Virus record (IMG/VR): IMGVR_UViG_3300017991_000220 | Span: 1 to 38,301 of that record | Length of the DNA stretch: 38,301 nt | Source: a virus | Reading direction: 5' to 3' (one strand) | In this document: piece after piece, positions 17,269-25,103 of the stretch | Numbering within the stretch: the first letter of the stretch is position 1 | Layout: every line of letters starts with the position of its first letter | Made by a program: the position numbers and the translations under genes | The notes under the pieces: generated by a model | Databases searched by the model: none | Told to the model about the DNA's origin: nothing | What the model saw: the letters and a program-made list of their open reading frames with translations, nothing else

Positions 17269-17943
17269 TTATTCGTTGTCTTTTGATTTGGCTTCTTCAA
17301 TAGACTCTACAATGCGGTTTGCTTGATAGAGGCTAACTGCAAATCCATCAACTTTATCTTGCAATTCAGAATATATTTTGTAATTAACGTTACCACACAC
17401 AACAATTGGAGATTGACAGTGTTCTCTAATTGCCTTTATTGTTTCAGAATGTACCTCGACCGTTGCCTTAGTTGGCTGTATCTTGGTCTGAGCTTCAAGC
17501 TTGATTCTTGTCGGTGGGTTGGCGAAAAATGCTTTGGCACACCACTCAATCTCCTCAGGTGTACGTACTGATTGATTGATTGTAAATGATAATTCAGAAA
17601 CCGGACTTATCATCTGAAGAACAAACTTCTTTAGAGATTCTACCTCCTTCATGATCATGCCATGGTCACAGCCCGGAGTTAGAACAATGTCATATCCATC
17701 AACCAGGAAGAATTCGGTTCTGGTGCCAGCAAACTTGTCCTGACCATATTTGTTGCCCTTTGGATAATTGACCATTACGTGCATTTTGTATGATGCACCA
17801 ATCATGGTTCTAGCTACAGCAGCACTGCTGACTATCTCTGGAGTCACATACATATGACCACAGTGATGCTTCGCAATAAACCTTGCAGCATCCCCAAGTT
17901 CTTCTTCTTTACAAATCACAAGCTGTAATTGACTTAAGCCCAT
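17269..17943 (-). CDS. Possible DeoC-like TIM-barrel aldolase
   Basis: 224 residues from ATG 17943, which has CGGAG six bases upstream. The pattern of strands resembles deoxyribose-phosphate aldolase: YVTPEIVSSAAVARTMIG, then MHVMVNYPKGNKYGQDKF in place of the usual VxTVVGFPxG, then EFFLVDGYDIVLTPG (DeoC has VxxGAxEIDMVxNxG), RIKLEAQTKIQ near where the Schiff-base Lys region falls, and SPIVVCGNVNY near the end. The exact active-site Lys cannot be placed with certainty. DeoC splits deoxyribose-5-phosphate to glyceraldehyde-3-phosphate and acetaldehyde. It overlaps the deoxyribosyltransferase gene by 35 bases, and a role in deoxyribose salvage fits that neighbour. Confidence 0.4.
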   Translation of the reverse strand: MGLSQLQLVICKEEELGDAARFIAKHHCGHMYVTPEIVSSAAVARTMIGASYKMHVMVNYPKGNKYGQDKFAGTRTEFFLVDGYDIVLTPGCDHGMIMKEVESLKKFVLQMISPVSELSFTINQSVRTPEEIEWCAKAFFANPPTRIKLEAQTKIQPTKATVEVHSETIKAIREHCQSPIVVCGNVNYKIYSELQDKVDGFAVSLYQANRIVESIEEAKSKDNE

Positions 17944-18538
17944 ATTCATCTCCGAGGAATATCCACTCTAACGCATCCAGATGCACTTTTCCAGTATCTA
18001 CTGCAGTCATGAAATCCATAGCACCCCGCAAATCTTCAAAAACCTGTTGGTCCTTGAAGTAGTCATATACCCAAAGCGATGGGATGCCTTCTGGGCATAT
18101 CGCAATGACTGGCTTGCCAGAATCGCGTGCCTTTGCAAGTTCCTCAGTAGAACCATACGTTTTAGTAGATGGTAAATAACATATAATGAAATCGCAGGTT
18201 GCGACAAACCGTAAGCAAATACTGCGAACCAACTCCTGCGCCTTAATATATTTATTGACTGTTATGGAATGATCAACAAGTTCTTTTATCTCCTCTTCAT
18301 TGTCCAAACCACCATTTGGCTCACTGTAAATTATATCTAGAACTTCTTGCCTTGATGCGGATGGTGGTATAAAATCCTCGATCGGCTTGATCCAGTATGG
18401 TCTATCCAGAGGATTATAGACCTTGACCGATAATGTGGCCAAAAATTCAGACATGACCTCGCGCCAGTCACGACCAAAACCTTCATCGTGCTCAACCGGG
18501 CCAACCAGATAACATGATGTGTGCTGTAAGTATCCCAT
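17909..18538 (-). CDS. Nucleoside 2-deoxyribosyltransferase-like protein
   Basis: 209 residues. The N-terminus CYLVGPVEHD matches the family's opening (xYLaGP). CDFIICYLPSTKTYGSTEEL (residues 115-134) holds the conserved Asp116 and, in the GSTEE motif, the catalytic Glu (132 or 133). It is followed by GKPVIAICPE. These enzymes transfer deoxyribose between bases. Here the enzyme would recycle bases or make unusual deoxynucleosides. It is first in the run that continues with the DeoC-like protein and the PurA homologue, and it is preceded by a hairpin. Confidence 0.75.
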   Translation of the reverse strand: MGYLQHTSCYLVGPVEHDEGFGRDWREVMSEFLATLSVKVYNPLDRPYWIKPIEDFIPPSASRQEVLDIIYSEPNGGLDNEEEIKELVDHSITVNKYIKAQELVRSICLRFVATCDFIICYLPSTKTYGSTEELAKARDSGKPVIAICPEGIPSLWVYDYFKDQQVFEDLRGAMDFMTAVDTGKVHLDALEWIFLGDEYGLKSITACDL

Positions 18539-18554
18539 ATCACATCAAATACGG

Positions 18555-18593
18555 CTGAGGCCGCTCAGAATTTGGGCGGCCTCAGAACTTTTT
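18555..18593 (+). terminator. Hairpin terminator, possibly bidirectional
   Basis: CTGAGGCCGC (18555-18564) pairs perfectly with 18576-18585 around an 11-base loop. The plus-strand side is followed by TTTTT (18589-18593). On the minus strand the hairpin sits between the 72-residue gene and the deoxyribosyltransferase gene, without a T-run after it. It could still separate or protect minus-strand transcripts. Confidence 0.6.
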
Positions 18594-18611
18594 CTGCTAG
18601 TGGTAGTTAAG

Positions 18612-18830
18612 CTACTTCTTGGGCTTGGTGTGGGTCTGGTACGGGTCGTCTGTGGTTATGTTCTGCTCTGGCTCGCGCTCGATGGTGAAATCGTTGTCTA
18701 TTTCAAGCTCATAATACTGAGTATTGCCCTGCGGGGTGCCATCCTTCCCACCGGCCTTGGCCGTCTTTCTATTCTTGACTGGGCCAGCCAATAATTCCAT
18801 TCCGGCCTCAAATAAAGTGTCAAGTTTCAT
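18612..18830 (-). CDS. Small hypothetical protein
   Basis: 72 residues. ATG 18830 has GGAGGATAC upstream. The N-terminus (MKLDTLFEAGMELLAGPVKN) may be a short amphipathic helix. The rest is polar and acidic with a low-complexity end (TDDPYQTHTKPKK) and is probably flexible. Family unknown. A hairpin terminator follows it. Confidence 0.6.
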   Translation of the reverse strand: MKLDTLFEAGMELLAGPVKNRKTAKAGGKDGTPQGNTQYYELEIDNDFTIEREPEQNITTDDPYQTHTKPKK

Positions 18831-18850
18831 TGGTATCCTCCATTTATAAT

Positions 18851-19822
18851 TTATGTTTGCCGGAGTTGTTGGGCCTTTTCAAGTATAATTCCAATTGCTT
18901 CCCTGTGATCCAGGCGATTGAATCTATCAACAAACCCCCACTTATTGTACGCAGAACAAAAGAATATCCTTTCACGATCTTTGTCCTTTAGGTGCTCTGC
19001 TGCATACTTGTAATATTCGGCCTCCATTGCGAATCGCTTCAGCCTCTTTTCCTCTGGAACGTCTGGATTAGTACCATAACTATGTAACATTTCGATATCT
19101 TTATCGCCCTTATGTATGGTGACCTTGCCCATGTCACACCCCATGACATAAATTGCATTATAATTCATCCATAGAGCCAGTTGTAATGAAGCATAAGTTG
19201 TAGATCTACCAATATAATACCCCCCAACCAGATCGTGGGAGAATCCCTTGCCACTTTTATTGCGCACGATGATCTGATTATGCTTCTTTACCCTTACACC
19301 ACCAGAATTCAATATGATTCCTGTATATTGATCCCACGTGGTTTGATTTCGACTATATTGTGTATGGTCGCAAAAAGACCAAAATCTAGTTGGCCACACA
19401 CGTGGATCTGGCTTATTTATTGTCATCAAATCTACGTTCGGCGCTTCCTTAAGCTGTTCTATGGGAGCCTCTAGAATAGATGGACCTGGGGCCAACATCA
19501 CAAGAATTCTCCCACGTCCTATTCCACGAAGTGACAAGATTTTTTCTTTATATTGATTATATGATACACTAGAACCAATTAGGTTATGTCTTTTCGGTAC
19601 ACCATGACTCTTTCTTGTGGTCACAATTTTTTGTTTATTTGATACAACAGACTTTACTACATTGCGCTTTGTTGGCGGGGTTTCTCTTATGTGTATTGGC
19701 TTCTGGTACAGTGGTTTTACGACTGGCGTGCGTCTCTGGTCAACATGTACCATTCTCGGCCTTCTCTTGTATGAGATTCTAACATTGCGCCGAGATACTG
19801 ATGGTTTTGGACGATAACTCAT
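18851..19822 (-). CDS. DUF115/MptE-like protein with basic N-terminal tail
   Basis: 323 residues. The first 85 are strongly basic and low complexity (for example RRNVRISYKRRPRMVHVDQR). From about residue 95 a globular domain has RGRILVMLAPGPSILEAPIE, then VDLMTINKPDPRVWPTRFWS, and later YASLQLALWMNYNAIYVMGC followed by DMG. This order (a GxGPSL-like loop, then DxxxxxN, then AxxxAxxxGxxxIxLxGxD) is that of the DUF115/MptE-like Rossmann fold seen in sugar- and pterin-linked proteins and in some phage proteins. The usual GPSL is APGPSI here. Its function in phages is unknown. It overlaps the upstream gene by ATGA. Confidence 0.5.
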   Translation of the reverse strand: MSYRPKPSVSRRNVRISYKRRPRMVHVDQRRTPVVKPLYQKPIHIRETPPTKRNVVKSVVSNKQKIVTTRKSHGVPKRHNLIGSSVSYNQYKEKILSLRGIGRGRILVMLAPGPSILEAPIEQLKEAPNVDLMTINKPDPRVWPTRFWSFCDHTQYSRNQTTWDQYTGIILNSGGVRVKKHNQIIVRNKSGKGFSHDLVGGYYIGRSTTYASLQLALWMNYNAIYVMGCDMGKVTIHKGDKDIEMLHSYGTNPDVPEEKRLKRFAMEAEYYKYAAEHLKDKDRERIFFCSAYNKWGFVDRFNRLDHREAIGIILEKAQQLRQT

Positions 19823-20040
19823 GTGCTACTGTGTTTGAAATTTTTCACGATATTAGGTAATAGAGACATCAAAACAGAATCTTGTTTCTTTAGAGCTGCC
19901 AGACATCTTACATCCGGATCACGAGACAAATCGGAGACGTGAATGAGTATCATTTCACCACTACGTGACTTAATCAGCCTCTTGAATGTTTCCTCCAGGG
20001 TGCTGAGAGCAACATCATCATATGCTAATGGGTCGTCCAT
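19819..20040 (-). CDS. Small hypothetical protein
   Basis: 73 residues. ATG 20040 is preceded by AGGATCATTT. The sequence is acidic at the N-terminus (DDPLAYDDVALSTLEETF) and helical later (SLLPNIVKNFKHSST). No family is recognised. It overlaps the next gene by four bases (ATGA). A plus-strand gene starts 59 bases away in the other direction, so promoters for both probably lie in 20041-20098. Confidence 0.6.
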   Translation of the reverse strand: MDDPLAYDDVALSTLEETFKRLIKSRSGEMILIHVSDLSRDPDVRCLAALKKQDSVLMSLLPNIVKNFKHSST

Positions 20041-20098
20041 AAATGATCCTTTTGATTTATCTTTGTCAAATCACTGAAATACTGGGTGGAGGAATATT

Positions 20099-21085
20099 AT
20101 GACACAACTTGCAAGGCTGTACCTGCGTGGGTCTCTAATCAACAAGACCATGAGAAATCTAACACAGAAGCAGATGGATCGTGTTGACGATAAGATCAAC
20201 GAATTGCTGCATACCTCATCACTAACAAAATGCCGTGAAGCGTTTTGTAGGGCACTTGCAAAAACCATTCGCAATGAATACGCCGATAAACATCGACCAT
20301 ATTCAGATGCTGCCATGCAGGAATACCGTATAGCAATAATGAGAGCAGTGGTCAATGCAATGTATCATAAACCATCTCCTGAAGTATTTACTGACCCCAA
20401 GCAGCTTGCTAAATATTTCAAGACCATGGTATTCAACTACCTCAGACAAATACTTAATGAAAATAGGATTCCATCGTCTAGCGTCGATGTTAGATTAGAA
20501 GGTCCGTCGCACGAAGTGGCCAGATCACATTTCTGCTTTATGCTCGATCAAGCTGGAGTTGAATATGACCTACATTGTTCCGGGCGTTCGCACGATATAG
20601 CTGGAACCATAAGTCTAATTGATTTGGATACTGCAAAGAAGTTCGGGCAGATGGCTATAAAATATCGAAAGGTCGGTGTTGATATTAAAGTTGACCAAGA
20701 CAGAATACAAATTGATGGTATTGGGAAGCCACACAACATAAAGCTAAACCTAAAACAGAAAATCAGGTTAAAAATGACTAGCTTTGAGAGTGAAGACGAC
20801 GACAAGGATCTGGTTCGTTATAACTTAGAATTTAAAATTCTGAGAGATGAAAATGCTCATTCTGAACTCGAAGAGAATGATAATATGCGAAACCTACGCA
20901 GTATGCTCCCAGACAAGATTTTACCATTGTTTGATCTGATATTAGATGTGCCAGACGATTATATTAAGAAGTATGGCCCTGGAGAACCCAGGAAGAACCA
21001 CATGGCTAAATATTTAGGCATAACACAGGCAGAATTAAATCGTAGGATGGAAAAACTAAAGTTGTATTACATGGCTGCAGTCTAA
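20099..21085 (+). CDS. Possible sigma-like transcription factor
   Basis: 328 residues. GGAGGAAT precedes the ATG. Near residue 100 it has DPKQLAKYFKTMVFNYLRQI followed by LNENR, which resembles sigma region 2 (an FxxyLxxxxxNxxxdxxR pattern). The C-terminus has HMAKYLGITQAELNRRMEKL, a helix-turn-helix like sigma region 4. The middle is beta-rich, without a match I know. It is the only plus-strand gene in this block, as expected for a regulator with its own promoter. The stop overlaps the convergent gene's stop by four bases. A late sigma factor is a reasonable reading, but the similarity is weak and a different DNA-binding protein is possible. Confidence 0.4.
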   Translation: MTQLARLYLRGSLINKTMRNLTQKQMDRVDDKINELLHTSSLTKCREAFCRALAKTIRNEYADKHRPYSDAAMQEYRIAIMRAVVNAMYHKPSPEVFTDPKQLAKYFKTMVFNYLRQILNENRIPSSSVDVRLEGPSHEVARSHFCFMLDQAGVEYDLHCSGRSHDIAGTISLIDLDTAKKFGQMAIKYRKVGVDIKVDQDRIQIDGIGKPHNIKLNLKQKIRLKMTSFESEDDDKDLVRYNLEFKILRDENAHSELEENDNMRNLRSMLPDKILPLFDLILDVPDDYIKKYGPGEPRKNHMAKYLGITQAELNRRMEKLKLYYMAAV

Positions 21086-21615
21086 GACATAGTACCAATT
21101 GCTCGGGCGGTACCCATAGAGCGGTTTCTCTCGTAATATGCACCAAGTGGTGGTGTCTTGGGTTGTGGCATGGTTGGCTGCTGATAAATGGTCGGACCAA
21201 GTGGCGGGGCCTTATCGTGCTCGTTCAGAGTATCGATCACAAAATTAATGATCTGCTTCGGAGTGGTATATCTCTCTGAGGTGTCAGACTTCTCACCATT
21301 AATTGTAACCTGCCTGTTTAGGTCCTCCATGGATTCATGAACAGAAGTACCCAGGAAGAGACGGTTGTTACCAAGAACAAATAAATTCCAACCAACCCTG
21401 ACCGCATTTGTGGTGGGATCAAGCTCAACAACATGTGGTTTGATCTCTACTCTGCTTGATACCATAGGTACCCTACTCATCATTTCTCTAAGGACTGGTG
21501 GGTAGACTGGCTCATCCATGCCAATTTCAACTGTTTCGAAAAACTGCTCTAGGGCAGTCCTGGTTGCATGGCCAGTAAGAATTCTGCGGATCTTGTTGGC
21601 AAGGGTAACGTTCAC
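21082..21615 (-). CDS. Hypothetical protein
   Basis: 177 residues from GTG 21615, with AAGGAA upstream. The N-terminal 125 residues seem globular (EIKPHVVELDPTTNAVRVGW, then NLFVLGNNRLFLGTS). From about residue 135 the tail is proline-rich and disordered (LGPTIYQQPTMPQPKTPPLG). It follows one base after SbcC and is on the same strand, so a replication or recombination accessory is possible. No family recognised. Confidence 0.65.
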   Translation of the reverse strand: MNVTLANKIRRILTGHATRTALEQFFETVEIGMDEPVYPPVLREMMSRVPMVSSRVEIKPHVVELDPTTNAVRVGWNLFVLGNNRLFLGTSVHESMEDLNRQVTINGEKSDTSERYTTPKQIINFVIDTLNEHDKAPPLGPTIYQQPTMPQPKTPPLGAYYERNRSMGTARAIGTMS

Positions 21616-21616
21616 G

Positions 21617-23533
21617 CTAATTCCTTATATAGGATAATTCTCCTTCTTTGGTAACTTTGATCTGGGTCGGAAAAGCGTAACATATATCATCCTTATGACT
21701 TATAATAAGTGTCGTTGGTATTCTGTTGGACAAGTCGTCCACCACTAGGCGCACATACTCCTCAACTCCGGCCGGGTCTAACTCCTTGTCAATCTCATCT
21801 AGTACCTGGATATTGCACTGGCGTCCGTGCATAGAAATGAAGGTATCATTTAGAGCACACATAATAGCCAAATTTAAGCGACATTTCTCACCGCCAGAAA
21901 ACAGTGTGTAATGGCCTTTATCAGTCTTAATCTGGAGCATCTCATTAAAGTACATAGTACGGCTTAAACCAAACTCATTGAAGTAATACCCTAAACGGTT
22001 GTTGAGCTGCGGGATTCTGCCAGAGATCATGAAAGATCTGATGTGGCGCTTCTCTGCGTACGCTTTATGGACGAACGCAAGATGTGATGCAATCTTATTC
22101 CACTTATTTAAATCAGACTCACATGCAGCAATCTCTTCCTCGGCAGATTTTATCTCTGCAGAAGTGCCAGCTATGAGATCTGTATACGGGTTTACAGTGG
22201 CACGTTCTTCTTCGATCAAATCTTTATAACGCTTAATGTTGTCAGCATTGCTATCGGCCAACTTATTGCGTGAATTGGCTTCTGTGATCGTCATCTTGCC
22301 AGAACTTGACTTACTAATACCAGCTTCTAAGGCGTCGATAGATGCCTGAATATTGCACTGCTGCTCCTTAACAGCCTTTCTCTGGTCATCAAACTCACTA
22401 TCATCCAACAGTTCCATGGATTCTTTCTGTAATGTACAAATCATGCGTTTGAGATCATCTACCTCGTCTTTAATCTCGGCTCTAACTTCATCAACCTTGC
22501 TGCTTAAGAATTCCGGGTCCATCGTCTGTTCACACGTTGGGCAAACCGTACCCTCTTTTTCTTCCCATTTCTTGACGCCGCCATTAAGGAATGTTATTCT
22601 GTTGTTGGCTCTTTCTATCTTGCTTTCTAATCTACTCCTGGCGTCTCTGTTGTTGAACTTCTTATCGCCAATCTCCTCTAACTCTATATCAAGATCCGAG
22701 ACCTTTTTCTCCAACTCCGCAATCTTGGCTCTGGCAGCAGTTATTACTTCCCATTCCTTCTCTAAGTCAGCAATATTTACCCTCTCGACCTTGTTTTCCT
22801 TGAATTCGTTCATAATCTGTTGCAGATTAATGATCTTGGATTTCTTTTTATCCTCGAATATGGTCTCCTCTACAATATACCCTTCCAATCTCTGCTTGAG
22901 GGCATCAATATCGTCTGATTTCCTTCCGAGGGTGTCTTCTGCGTCCTTCTGTGCCTTTTCTACGGCATCTAACTTATCCTTGGCTATCTTGGCATAGAAT
23001 GACAACTTACGTAACCCAAATAGCTTTTCTATTACATCTCTCTGCTTGGCTGGACTGAGACTTAGATATGATCCGGAAGCCTGTCCGAAATATAGACTTG
23101 ATATAAATGTGTTGAAGTTCAGATTGAATAGGGTATTCAGGGTCTTCTGGGCGTTTGAGTTTGTCGAATCCCCATCCGGAATTGGTTCGCCATCCTTCAA
23201 GATGAGAAGATCAGAATGGCCTTCCATCTTTCTGGTTCTGATAATCTCATAACCGCCTTTAGCAATTACCTTGACCATACAGTTCTTGTTGATATCCCAG
23301 TTGACCACCTTGTCACCAGGATTTGCTAAATCAGACAACCTACCATGTAAACACCAGATCAGAGCCTCCGGTATTGTAGTCTTGCCGGCACCGTTAGACC
23401 GACCTTCCATTTCATCAACAGAGCCAACTATCAATACAGGACCCATGTCACTCAGTGATACTGTGGTGTCGTAGTCTCCAAATGACTTGAACCCACGGAT
23501 AACCATACTCTCTACAATTAATGGTATTGACAT
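21617..23533 (-). CDS. SbcC-like / T4 gp46-like recombination ATPase
   Basis: 638 residues. The Walker A motif is GRSNGAGKTTIPEALIWCL near residue 46. The central part is coiled coil with a zinc hook, CPTCEQTMDPEF, near residue 330. The ABC signature TLFSGGEKCRLNLAIMCAL lies near residue 548, and the Walker B motif IQVLDEIDKELDP near residue 578. This is the Rad50/SbcC layout, shortened as in T4 gp46. With the neighbouring nuclease it processes DNA ends for recombination-dependent replication and repair. It begins directly after the nuclease stop (TAAATG), so it is co-translated with it. Confidence 0.92.
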   Translation of the reverse strand: MSIPLIVESMVIRGFKSFGDYDTTVSLSDMGPVLIVGSVDEMEGRSNGAGKTTIPEALIWCLHGRLSDLANPGDKVVNWDINKNCMVKVIAKGGYEIIRTRKMEGHSDLLILKDGEPIPDGDSTNSNAQKTLNTLFNLNFNTFISSLYFGQASGSYLSLSPAKQRDVIEKLFGLRKLSFYAKIAKDKLDAVEKAQKDAEDTLGRKSDDIDALKQRLEGYIVEETIFEDKKKSKIINLQQIMNEFKENKVERVNIADLEKEWEVITAARAKIAELEKKVSDLDIELEEIGDKKFNNRDARSRLESKIERANNRITFLNGGVKKWEEKEGTVCPTCEQTMDPEFLSSKVDEVRAEIKDEVDDLKRMICTLQKESMELLDDSEFDDQRKAVKEQQCNIQASIDALEAGISKSSSGKMTITEANSRNKLADSNADNIKRYKDLIEEERATVNPYTDLIAGTSAEIKSAEEEIAACESDLNKWNKIASHLAFVHKAYAEKRHIRSFMISGRIPQLNNRLGYYFNEFGLSRTMYFNEMLQIKTDKGHYTLFSGGEKCRLNLAIMCALNDTFISMHGRQCNIQVLDEIDKELDPAGVEEYVRLVVDDLSNRIPTTLIISHKDDICYAFPTQIKVTKEGELSYIRN

Positions 23534-24607
23534 TTACTCTTCCTCACCGCCAACAGCCAGTGCGTATTCTTCCTCGGCTTCCTCGGCTATCTGGGCATTC
23601 AACTGACTTAATAAGCCGTGGTCATATCCGTTTGGTTGCTTATGTTCTAACCACTGGTCGAAAATGTGCACACCAGATTTATCTTGGATAGCAGTCTCTT
23701 GTTCGGTAGTGCTTACCTCATTATCCTTGAATTTCATCCAATGTACTGTCAAGGCTCCGCGTTCCAATATCTTGCCTCTGATGTCGTTCAATTCTGCAGT
23801 TGAATATTCACGCGACAGAGCAACCCTTATCTTGTTGCCATTATATATAGAATCAGATGCTTCATTCACTCTGTCATCATTGATTGTAACAAAATCCGGT
23901 GGACAATCATCGCGGATATCCCTAAGATCAATAAAGTTAACCATCAATTCGTCTGTGTCAACATCCAGGAAACCGTGGGGGACCACACCCTCATCAAACC
24001 GGAATGGTATTGGGCTACCAGGGTAACACAACTTATCATCAATCACTTGGTGGCAATGGAAGTGACCAGACAAAATTAATGGGAACTTTGATTCTAAAAA
24101 TGATACAATTGACCAATGCTTTAGCAGAAAACAAGAATTATTGATAGCATTATTGACACCGATATGGGTTAACAACACCTCATCCTCGCCGTGCTTCTCT
24201 TCAATTTGCCTGATTATATCCATATATGACGATTCATAATGAATAAATGGCACAATAACAAATCTTCTGCCGTCCAACTCAATATATGAAGTAGTGTTTA
24301 TAACTGTGGCGTGGGTTTGTAATGGCCTAACCGAATTCAGATCCCATGAAGTCTTGAGGAACATGTCGTGGTTGCCAGGAAACAATATCCATTCATGATC
24401 TTTTTTGTCATGGTCTAGAAAATCCGTCACCTTATTAAGTACATCTAGAGCAACGTGGTTTCGGTTATGATAAAAATCACCAAGAACAAGTATCTTCTCA
24501 ATCCCATGTTCGTTGGCATATTGAGACATGGCACGCATAGACCAAATTGTGTCATCGATGCGGCCTGGATATCCGTTGTGAATGTCAGCTGTGACTATGA
24601 TTCGCAT
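23534..24607 (-). CDS. SbcD-like / T4 gp47-like Mre11-family nuclease
   Basis: 357 residues. The metallophosphoesterase motifs are in order: TADIHNGYPGR near residue 7 (motif I), VLGDFYHNRNH near 43 (motif II), LFPGNHDMFLKTS near 77 (motif III), LTHIGVNNA near 145, and LILSGHFHCHQ near 180. The C-terminal part is variable, as usual, and ends in an acidic tail (AEEAEEEYALAVGGEEE) that probably contacts SbcC. It is an Mn-dependent exonuclease or endonuclease working with the next gene. AGGAAA precedes the ATG. It overlaps the small Cys-rich gene at 24595 by 13 bases. Confidence 0.92.
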   Translation of the reverse strand: MRIIVTADIHNGYPGRIDDTIWSMRAMSQYANEHGIEKILVLGDFYHNRNHVALDVLNKVTDFLDHDKKDHEWILFPGNHDMFLKTSWDLNSVRPLQTHATVINTTSYIELDGRRFVIVPFIHYESSYMDIIRQIEEKHGEDEVLLTHIGVNNAINNSCFLLKHWSIVSFLESKFPLILSGHFHCHQVIDDKLCYPGSPIPFRFDEGVVPHGFLDVDTDELMVNFIDLRDIRDDCPPDFVTINDDRVNEASDSIYNGNKIRVALSREYSTAELNDIRGKILERGALTVHWMKFKDNEVSTTEQETAIQDKSGVHIFDQWLEHKQPNGYDHGLLSQLNAQIAEEAEEEYALAVGGEEE

Positions 24608-24846
24608 TTACTTTCCTCATAACTTGTGCAGCGCGTACAGTCTCTTATGCCAAGTTTTTTGTAAACAAATCCAGGGTTACCACAGACATATATCAGAGTT
24701 GGTTTTAATTTACCACCGCAACATTCCTTATCAACTATTCCTATACATTTTCCAATGTGAATACATGGCACTTTACGTTGTCTGTGTGTTATACAATTAA
24801 CTTCATCATGACCTACTAGATCACGTATTCTCTGTTTAAAGCTCAT
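24595..24846 (-). CDS. Small Cys-rich hypothetical protein
   Basis: 83 residues with ten cysteines in spaced pairs (CIHIGKC, CC, CTRCTSYEESKC), which suggests one or two metal-binding sites or disulphides. It overlaps the nuclease gene start by 13 bases. Family unknown. It is one of many small Cys-rich proteins in this genome. Confidence 0.6.
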   Translation of the reverse strand: MSFKQRIRDLVGHDEVNCITHRQRKVPCIHIGKCIGIVDKECCGGKLKPTLIYVCGNPGFVYKKLGIRDCTRCTSYEESKCES

Positions 24847-24859
24847 TTGTAATCAAATA

Positions 24860-25054
24860 CTAGGATCTGCGTTTAGTCTGCTCACGCTCAGATCGAGCTA
24901 AACTCTCCATCGCCTCAACCATACGCCCAATTAGACTTGGTTCTTTGGGGCTTTTATTTATATTATTTAATATTGTGCTCATTGTTACCGTGAGTAAAGT
25001 CCCAATTATAATCGCTGCCCCTGTTGTAATTATCTTGTATTTTATGTTACTCAC
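24860..25054 (-). CDS. Single-pass membrane protein
   Basis: 64 residues from GTG 25054 with GGAGG seven bases upstream (a TTG at 25060 is too close to it). The helix TTGAAIIIGTLLTVTMSTIL is a likely transmembrane segment. The C-terminus is charged (MESLARSEREQTKRRS) and faces the cytoplasm by the positive-inside rule. No family recognised. It is divergent from the RNA ligase gene, and 25055-25103 should contain both promoters. Confidence 0.55.
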   Translation of the reverse strand: MSNIKYKIITTGAAIIIGTLLTVTMSTILNNINKSPKEPSLIGRMVEAMESLARSEREQTKRRS

Positions 25055-25103
25055 GGTCAATCCTCCAATGAGGAATATCCCACATTATTTTTGGAGAAAC
25101 AAT

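Noticed and set aside
12531-18538. The claim that this phage certainly has 2-aminoadenine DNA
   Set aside because: Only a PurZ-like candidate is visible. The partner enzymes (DatZ, MazZ, DpoZ) are not in the window and the base composition of the DNA cannot be read from letters.
24945-25103. A longer start for the RNA ligase
   Set aside because: The extra 53 residues overlap the divergent membrane gene, and ATG 25104 has the ribosome binding site and matches the usual family start.
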